Shown: piece after piece, positions 58,971 through 64,000 of the stretch
How the letters are laid out: each line of letters starts with the position of its first letter
Numbering within the stretch: position 1 is the first letter of the stretch
From: Aldehydirespirator sp965116195
Lineage (GTDB): Bacteria > Actinomycetota > Acidimicrobiia > Acidimicrobiales > Aldehydirespiratoraceae
NCBI GenBank assembly: GCA_965116195.1
Contig: OZ220491.1
Coordinates: 1,798,001-1,862,000 of the forward strand
Length of the DNA: 64,000 nucleotides
Direction: 5' to 3'
Program-made: the position numbers and the translations under genes
The notes under the pieces: model-generated
The model's database searches: none
Seen by the model: the letters and a program-made list of their open reading frames with translations, nothing else
What the model was told of the DNA's origin: nothing

Positions 58971-60365
58971 TCACCAAGTTGTGCCGGAGCGCCCGGCGCG
59001 TTCCACCAAGCCACCATAACCGATGGTGCCTGAAGCTCCGGCTGCTGAACCGAGTCGGTGCAACGGCACCGTGTTATACGACGGAGAAGATGTATAAGCA
59101 ACGGGCAGGCGCTTGACACCGCCGATGAAGTTGGAGCGCAGATAATCAGCGTGACCATCAAGGCGAATGTCCGGCAAACGGCGTGCAAGTTCCCGGAACA
59201 TCAAACGTATCTCCATGCGTGCCAGGCTGGCCCCCAGACAATAGTGCGGGCCTCCACCGCCAAAGCCGACATGATCGTTGGGGTCTCGTTCGATGTCAAA
59301 ACACCACGGGTCCCGAAAGGCACGCGGATCACGGTTGGCGGCAACATGCCACATGACCACCTTGTCACCGGCGGAGATCTTCACACCGTCAAGTTCGTGA
59401 TCAACAAGCGCCTGACGACGAAAATTCATCACCGGACTCGCCCAGCGGACTATCTCCTCCACGGCGGTCTCCATGTAACGGTCGGGGTCGGCCACGAACT
59501 TCTCCCACTGATCAGGAAAGTCAAAAAAGGCCATCATTCCTCGCGTTATCGAGTTGCGCGTGGTTTCGTTGCCAGCCACGCACAGGATCAAAAAGAACAT
59601 GTCAAACTCAATCTCCGACAGCGCCTCACCATCAACATCAGCAGACAGCAGCGTGGTGACAATATCATCGCCGGGGTCGTCACGCCGCGCCGTCTGAAGC
59701 GCGTGCGAATAGCCGTACAACTCAGCCGAGGCACGTTCGATGTCATCATGCCCTTGGACAAAATCCGGGTCATCGACACCGACGAATGTATTTGACCAGT
59801 CGAACACCTTTCTGCGGTCTTCAACAGGGATCCCCATCATCTCGGCTATAGCCTGCAACGGCAGTTCGGCTGAGATGTCGTGTACGAAGTCGCAGTGGCC
59901 CTGCTCCACCACCCGATCCAGGATGATGTCGGTGCGGTTGTGGAGATAATCTTCAAGCAGGTTGACCATCCGCGGTGTGAAACCCCGGTTGAGCAACCTG
60001 CGATAGCGGGTATGTCGTGGCGGGTCCATTTCCAACAGAAGGTGTTCCCGCGAGAAGTTCTCCGTGTGATTGGAGAGGTCCGGATCACGCAGCTGCGTAC
60101 CGCTGTGATTGGATGAGAACACGTCCGCACGCCGATTCACCTCCTTGAGGTGGGCATGTCGGGTGATTGCCCAGAAGCCAGAACCCATCTCACCCTCGTC
60201 AACCCAGTGAATGCCAGGTTCGGTCTCGCGCAATTTCGCCAAGGCTTCATGGTGCTCTTGGCGTTGGAACATGTCAAAATCCCAAAGGTCAACATCAGCC
60301 ACAGGGCAGTTGCCTGCGCCGTGATCAACGGGACACCGAAGTTCTTGTTCGTGAGTGAGCGTCAT
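58971..60365 (-). CDS. Cytochrome P450
   Basis: Haem monooxygenase. The proximal Cys loop is HVGFGGGGPHYCLGASLARM, the I-helix oxygen-binding motif CVAGNETTRNSI, and the ExxR motif EEIVRW with ASPVMNFRR. LEMDPPRHTRYRRLLNRGF is the usual soluble bacterial signature, close to CYP125/142-like families (inference). The core ends near VKRLPVAYTSS; about 35 further residues (LGSAAGASGTIGYGGLVERA) are low complexity. A ferredoxin-like partner could be the FrhB-family protein encoded divergently next door, but there is no direct evidence. Confidence 0.94.
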   Translation of the reverse strand: MTLTHEQELRCPVDHGAGNCPVADVDLWDFDMFQRQEHHEALAKLRETEPGIHWVDEGEMGSGFWAITRHAHLKEVNRRADVFSSNHSGTQLRDPDLSNHTENFSREHLLLEMDPPRHTRYRRLLNRGFTPRMVNLLEDYLHNRTDIILDRVVEQGHCDFVHDISAELPLQAIAEMMGIPVEDRRKVFDWSNTFVGVDDPDFVQGHDDIERASAELYGYSHALQTARRDDPGDDIVTTLLSADVDGEALSEIEFDMFFLILCVAGNETTRNSITRGMMAFFDFPDQWEKFVADPDRYMETAVEEIVRWASPVMNFRRQALVDHELDGVKISAGDKVVMWHVAANRDPRAFRDPWCFDIERDPNDHVGFGGGGPHYCLGASLARMEIRLMFRELARRLPDIRLDGHADYLRSNFIGGVKRLPVAYTSSPSYNTVPLHRLGSAAGASGTIGYGGLVERAGRSGTTW

Positions 60366-60554
60366 ACCGGAACCTCCCGGCGGTTACTTTCAGTCCGCCC
60401 GAGCCCTGCCGTGGTCAGCTGCGGCCAACCGGACACGACCTGTCTCGGACACGACTTGTCCTGCCAGGAAGATACCCGGCGATCGAACCTCCCGCAAGTG
60501 GGGGCCACACGCGGCCCGCCGCCACACTGCCTGCCGTTAGCATTGGTCAGCACA

Positions 60555-60626
60555 GCCCCCGTAGCTCAGGGGATAGAGCAACGGCCTCCGGAGCCGTGTG
60601 CGCAGGTTCGAATCCTGCCGGGGGCG
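60555..60626 (+). tRNA. tRNA-Arg (anticodon CCG)
   Basis: The acceptor stem GCCCCCG (60555-60561) pairs with CGGGGGC (60619-60625). The D arm GCTC/GAGC, anticodon arm ACGGC-CTCCGGA-GCCGT (anticodon CCG at 60588-60590), and T arm GCAGG-TTCGAAT-CCTGC all fold. The discriminator is G and the 3' CCA is not encoded. It ends one base before the ATG of the next gene. Confidence 0.97.
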
Positions 60627-60627
60627 C

Positions 60628-61806
60628 ATGACCATCACCGACCCGGTACCCGCCACTGCCACCAAGGCGCGCTGGACCTACCAATGGAAGGAACTGCACG
60701 ACGAGGTGATCACCTCTGGATTGTGTACGGGTTGCGCCGGTTGCGTGATCGCCTGTCCGCACCATGTGATCGGCTACACCCACGAACCCGGTGCCTACAA
60801 GCCATTCCACCTTGAAGAAGAACTGGGTGCTGATGACTGTGTACACGGCGTGAAGGGCTGCACCTCCTGCACCAGGGCCTGCCCCCGATTTCGCATGTGG
60901 GAACCCGAGGCTGACATGCACCTGTTCGGACGTGAACGCCAACCCGACGAGATGTCAGGCATCTACTCCGACATCCTGTTGACCCGGGCCAGCGATGACT
61001 TCGTCTATGAAGTTGGACAGGACGGTGGCCTCGTGTCCGCAATCCTCATCTGGTGCCTTGACAATGACATCATTGACGGTGCCCTCACAAGCGGTGTGGA
61101 AGCGCTTGACAACGGCGAGCCGGGCTGGAAGGCGTTCCCCATGGTGGCCACCAACCGCGATGAGGTGCTGCGGGGTGCCGGCAGTCGATACACGTATTCG
61201 GCCAACACCATCGCCTATGAGCAAGCCCGCGAGCGCGGTCTTGAACGCCTCGCACTCGTGGGTATGAGTTGTCAGACGTCGGTCGCTCCGGTGATGTGGC
61301 ATCGCAAAGTCGGCAAGGTTGGCAAGCCCTTCAAGCTCAACATCGGCCTGTTGTGCTCAAAGTCCTTTGACGACGCGCTGTTCGACGAGTTGTTTGAGGT
61401 CAAGTACGGTCTGCCCAAAGAGCAGATATCCAAGATGAACATCAAAGGCGTGTTCCAGATTTGGACCAAAGACGACCGTTACCATGAGATCAACCTCAAG
61501 GAATGCCACGCCTGGACCCGCGAAGGCTGCCACCTGTGCCCCGACTTCGCGGCCGAACATGCCGACATCTCCACGGGTGGTATCGGCGATCTCAGCGACT
61601 GGACACTGACGATCGTGCGAACCGAACTGGGTCGGGCCGTGATTGACGCCATGGTGAGAGACGGGGCTATTGAGACGCGACCCGGTGACGATGACCCCGG
61701 TGCCATCGCATTGATGCACCGCCTTTCAGCCAAAAGCCGTCAACGATGGCCGGCCTGGGCTGACGAGACCGCCCGACTCGGACTACCGCAGCGGTCATCG
61801 CACTGA
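60628..61806 (+). CDS. Coenzyme F420 hydrogenase/dehydrogenase beta-subunit family protein (FrhB-like)
   Basis: Flavin and iron-sulfur protein of the FrhB/FdhB family; in actinobacteria it is presumed to move electrons to or from F420. Two cluster motifs are visible: CTGCAGCVIACP and GCTSCTRACPRF. The FrhB N domain follows at VYEVGQDGGLVSAILIWCLD and the C domain at LALVGMSCQTSVAPV, with two more Cys in GLLCSKSFDD and HAWTREGCHLCPDFAAEHAD. ATG 60628 is chosen since an earlier start would lie inside the tRNA gene. There is no room for a Shine-Dalgarno outside the tRNA, so processing of the tRNA would leave a leaderless message. Confidence 0.9.
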   Translation: MTITDPVPATATKARWTYQWKELHDEVITSGLCTGCAGCVIACPHHVIGYTHEPGAYKPFHLEEELGADDCVHGVKGCTSCTRACPRFRMWEPEADMHLFGRERQPDEMSGIYSDILLTRASDDFVYEVGQDGGLVSAILIWCLDNDIIDGALTSGVEALDNGEPGWKAFPMVATNRDEVLRGAGSRYTYSANTIAYEQARERGLERLALVGMSCQTSVAPVMWHRKVGKVGKPFKLNIGLLCSKSFDDALFDELFEVKYGLPKEQISKMNIKGVFQIWTKDDRYHEINLKECHAWTREGCHLCPDFAAEHADISTGGIGDLSDWTLTIVRTELGRAVIDAMVRDGAIETRPGDDDPGAIALMHRLSAKSRQRWPAWADETARLGLPQRSSH

Positions 61807-61865
61807 CCTGCGCTTCGCTTTTGACGAGTAACCCGAACGAGCAAATCGTGACAACTGATATTGAT

Positions 61866-62010
61866 CGCAAACCCAACCGACACTGATCACAAAATACCCG
61901 ATGCAAATCGCAAGCAACCGACACTGATCATAAAGTCAGACGATGCAGATCGTAAGCAGCCGACACTGATCACAAATACCCGATGCAATCTCAAGCAACC
62001 GACAATGACA
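61866..62010. repeat. Four-copy ~41-bp repeat upstream of the selenoprotein candidate
   Basis: AACCGACACTGATCA and close variants occur at 61875, 61916, 61958 and 61997 (steps 39-42 bp), separated by (A/G)ATCGCAAGC-like and ATACCCGATGCAA-like parts. AT-rich compared with the neighbours; may contain the promoter of the next gene. No protein pattern. Confidence 0.85.
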
Positions 62011-62028
62011 GAGAAAGGAACAGATGTG

Positions 62029-62685
62029 ATGGACATTGAGTTCTGGATAGACCCGGTTTGACCCTGGTGCTGGGTGACGGCCCGTTGGGTCGTTGACGAA
62101 GTGCAGCCCGCCCGGGGCTTGAACATAACCTGGCAACCGATCAGCCTGCTGTTCAAGAACAATCCGGACCCCGATTCTGACTATTACCGGGGATCGAACT
62201 TCACGCGCAAGCTGTTGCGGGTGCTGGAGTCGGTGCGGGCAGGTGAGGGAGAACAGGCCGTGGGGCCGCTCTATTGGGAATATGGTCGGCGTATACACCA
62301 CGACCAGAACCCGGACTTCACTGCCGCTGAAGCTCTGGCTGCGACCGGTTATGACACCGCCCACGCTGCCGCCTTTGACGACGAGTCCTGGGACACTGAG
62401 ATCCGTTCCCGCATGGATGCCGGGTTGGCACTATGCGGCGACGATGTCGGCACACCGATCATCGCATTCAAGGACCGCCGAGGTGTGAAACAGGGGTACT
62501 TCGGTCCCGTGATCACCCGCGTGCCTCCCCATGAGGACTCACTGGCCATGTGGGACGGCTTGGTTGCCATGATGAACGTGAACGGCTTCTGGGAACTCAA
62601 ACGCACCCGCACCGAACGACCCGACTTCGGTGTTCGCCCCCAGAACCCGCTAGTCGCTGTCAAACACACCCCACACCGACCGTAA
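62029..62685 (+). CDS. DsbA-family oxidoreductase, Rv2466c-like, with in-frame TGA at the active-site Cys (likely selenoprotein)
   Basis: The chain begins MDIEFWIDPV, then TGA at 62059-62061, then PWCWVTARWVVDEV and continues in the same frame to a normal end (GFWELKRTRTERPDF). Mycobacterial Rv2466c, a mycothiol-dependent nitroreductase, has DFWFDPLCPWCWITSRW and ELKRTRTE at matching places, so the TGA sits exactly at the first Cys of CPWC. Selenocysteine (UPWC) is the natural reading; a nonsense mutation is the alternative. A hairpin follows the TGA. AAAGGA lies nine bases before ATG 62029; in-frame ATG 62005 would put the Sec at residue 19, as in Rv2466c. The out-of-frame ATG at 62024 is followed at once by TGA (ATGTGATG). 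The 218-residue length is normal. Confidence 0.82.
62060..62091 (+). promoter_or_regulatory. Candidate bacterial SECIS hairpin just after the TGA codon
   Basis: Lower stem GACCC (62060-62064) with GGGTC (62087-62091), five pairs. Upper stem GGG (62072-62074) with CCC (62081-62083), extended by a U-G pair. The apical loop TGACGG has G at position two, as bacterial SECIS rules ask. Distance from the TGA is within the known range. Judged by eye only; the GC-rich codons make chance hairpins possible. Confidence 0.5.
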
Positions 62686-62815
62686 CAGCGTCAACTGACT
62701 TCGGTGTTCGCCCCCAGAACCCGCTAGTCGCTGTCAAACACACCCCACACCGACCGTAACAGCGTCAACTGACTTCGGTGTTCGCCCCCAGAACCCGCTA
62801 GTCGCCCCAGAACTC
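62623..62815. repeat. 74-bp repeat copied from the 3' end of the selenoprotein candidate
   Basis: GACTTCGGTGTTCGCCCCCA recurs at 62623, 62697 and 62771, exactly 74 bp apart. The first copy is inside the gene and includes its stop codon (TAA 62683); the second is complete, the third truncated. Copies are almost identical, so the event is recent. Confidence 0.95.
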
Positions 62816-62832
62816 GACTCCAGAACGCGGAG

Positions 62833-63771
62833 TTAGAACTCGAATCCGGCCATCCCGTAGTAGCCGCTGGCTGCGGTCTTGTCACCCCGGTGCCGGGGCC
62901 ATGCCGGTACTGTCTGTGGGCCCCGGGGGTCATCACCCAGCACCGTCACCCGATGCAGGATCCGGGTGTCGTTCGTGTCATCCACTATCGAGTGCAGTGT
63001 GACCCGCTCATCCCAGAGGGCCACATCACCAGGTGACCAGCGCCAGCGACAACTGAACTTGACCTGCTCCTGCCAGCGGTACAGGAACCCGAGCAGTGCC
63101 TGACTCTCGGGCCTGGAGAGTTGCGGGATGCGCCGACCATGCTGCTTGTTGACGTACAAGCTGCGGCGACCACTGCCGGGATGCACTCTCACGACCGGAT
63201 GCTCAGCAACCAGTGAGCCCTGCTTGCCGTCGTCGTGAATGCAGGTGAGACCCGCCAGAAAAGACTGCATCGGTGCCGACAGCGAGTCATGAACCTCGTA
63301 ACAGTTGATCCACATGGTGTCACCTCCAGCAGGAGGGCACTGCACCATGTGCAAAAGAGCGGCTATGGGCGGATGCTGGCTGTAGGTGACATCGGTGTGC
63401 CATATATCAGCCTTGGGTGTGGCGGAGGTGTCAAGCACGCACACCTCCGGCGTGTGCTCGTCAACCTTGGCGATGTAGGGATGCACCTCCAACTCGCCGA
63501 AGAAGGCACCGATGTCGCGTAGCTGTCCCACGGTGGGATGCAACCCCACCAGAAACAGCACCAGGTGCTCATCCAGAGCCCGGCGCAAGGCGACTGCTGC
63601 CCGCTCGTCGAGCCTGGCTGGGTCAAGACCCCGCACGGCTGCGCCCAATGCTCCTGCGATCGGCACCACGTCCAACCCATGCTCCCCTTCAAGTTCAGAT
63701 CGGGACTCCACATAAGGCTCTGCACGGGGTTCAGCCTGCAGGGACGGAGAAGGTGACGAAGTAAGCGCCAT
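62833..63771 (-). CDS. TauD/TfdA-family 2-oxoglutarate-dependent dioxygenase
   Basis: Non-haem iron oxygenase. The iron-binding HxD is in IWHTDVTYSQHPP and the distal His in RVTLHSIVDDTND; the 2-oxoglutarate Arg lies in TRILHRVTVLG. GAEV-type opening appears as PIAGALGAAVRGLDPARLD. The length of 312 is slightly longer than TauD because of a Ser/Glu-rich N-terminus. The substrate may be taurine or another sulfonate or aromatic ether acid; the sequence does not tell. It lies divergent from a homocysteine methyltransferase, so a sulfur-related role is possible (inference). Confidence 0.93.
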   Translation of the reverse strand: MALTSSPSPSLQAEPRAEPYVESRSELEGEHGLDVVPIAGALGAAVRGLDPARLDERAAVALRRALDEHLVLFLVGLHPTVGQLRDIGAFFGELEVHPYIAKVDEHTPEVCVLDTSATPKADIWHTDVTYSQHPPIAALLHMVQCPPAGGDTMWINCYEVHDSLSAPMQSFLAGLTCIHDDGKQGSLVAEHPVVRVHPGSGRRSLYVNKQHGRRIPQLSRPESQALLGFLYRWQEQVKFSCRWRWSPGDVALWDERVTLHSIVDDTNDTRILHRVTVLGDDPRGPQTVPAWPRHRGDKTAASGYYGMAGFEF

Positions 63772-63813
63772 GAGCAGCCAGCGTACCCTCGCGAGACCTA
63801 TAGCCTGTGCTCA

Positions 63814-64000
63814 ATGCCCGTCACCCTTGCTGATCTAGCTGCCAGCAAGGGCTACATCGTGGCGGACGGCTCAATGGGCACGCAGCTCTTCGCATTGGGG
63901 CTTTGTGCCGGCGACCCACCCGAGGCATGGAACCTGTCAAAAGCTGAACAGGTTCAGGCAGTCCACCGAGCATACGTAAGAGCAGGTGCGGAACTGCTGC
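63814..64000 (+). CDS. Homocysteine S-methyltransferase domain (5' part, runs off the right edge)
   Basis: MPVTLADLAASKGYIVADGS leads into MGTQLFALGL, the start of the zinc-binding Hcy methyltransferase barrel (DG.MGT.L). PPEAWNLSKAEQVQAVHRAY and VRAGAELL follow, as in BhmT/MetH N-terminal domains. The zinc cysteines lie beyond the window. It could be a stand-alone enzyme or the front of MetH. ATG 63814 lies 42 bp from the divergent dioxygenase start. Confidence 0.88.
   Translation, partial: MPVTLADLAASKGYIVADGSMGTQLFALGLCAGDPPEAWNLSKAEQVQAVHRAYVRAGAELL

Noticed and set aside
60555..60626. tRNA-Arg as an integration site of a mobile element
   Set aside because: No integrase, no direct repeat of the tRNA 3' end in the window, and housekeeping-like genes follow.
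62059..62061. Simple pseudogene by nonsense mutation
   Set aside because: Frame intact on both sides, the TGA falls exactly on the active-site Cys and is followed by a hairpin; kept only as the alternative explanation.

Overview
The window looks like a chromosomal segment of an actinobacterium of the Acidimicrobiia type. It is moderately GC-rich (an estimate by eye, roughly 58-60%), and its gene neighbourhoods are actinobacterial: gatC / ligA / mnmA / cysteine desulfurase; glyA / rpiB / tsaC / prmC / prfA; an ATP synthase operon followed by rpmE / rho / thrC / hom and lysA / argS. MurA carries Asp where most bacteria have the catalytic Cys, as in mycobacteria. Large secreted proteins combine Thr-rich linkers with RCC1-like CWG repeats, a style I associate with marine Acidimicrobiia. 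The class assignment is inference.

Layout. 1-5.1 kb: 5' end of gatC, a PASTA-domain kinase-like protein with ruined catalytic motifs, a small membrane protein and a cell-wall amidase. 5.2-10.1 kb: a restriction-modification cassette (beta-class methyltransferase diverging from a 994-residue nuclease-methylase fusion); the second gene is visibly AT-richer than its surroundings. 10.1-17.1 kb: ligA, a membrane protein, mnmA and iscS. 17.3-19.4 kb: an SLH/RCC1-like surface protein behind a 17-base poly-C tract. 19.5-30.9 kb: rhomboid protease, Nfu, murA, an MFS transporter, glyA, rpiB, tsaC, prmC, prfA and a PPK2-type polyphosphate kinase. 31-36.8 kb: two very acidic proteins of unknown function, glpX and a stand-alone ATPase. 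36.9-47.2 kb: a D-Ala-D-Ala carboxypeptidase with SLH repeats and the complete F-type ATP synthase operon (Z, I, B, E, F, H, A, G, D, C) with rpmE upstream. 47.3-56.5 kb: a Rho-like factor, thrC, hom, a truncated kinase, lysA and argS. 57-64 kb: a second RCC1-like surface protein, a cytochrome P450, tRNA-Arg(CCG) abutting an FrhB-family iron-sulfur protein, a DsbA-family protein with an in-frame TGA at its active-site cysteine, a TauD-type dioxygenase and the start of a homocysteine S-methyltransferase.

The most notable observations are these. (1) A likely selenoprotein: a Rv2466c-like DsbA-family protein whose CPWC motif is encoded TGA-P-W-C, with a hairpin directly after the TGA. (2) A Rho homologue that lacks the P-loop lysine, the catalytic glutamate and the arginine finger. 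(3) A phase-variation-like poly-C tract between the good ribosome binding site/ATG and the signal peptide of a surface protein. (4) Pervasive repeat arrays in most gaps, usually 60-75 bp in period, often built from the 3' or 5' end of the adjacent gene. Some have a conserved half and a variable half, superficially CRISPR-like. Related low-complexity expansions sit inside LigA, the kinase, the acidic proteins and Rho. Essential biosynthetic genes are otherwise intact and operon-like.
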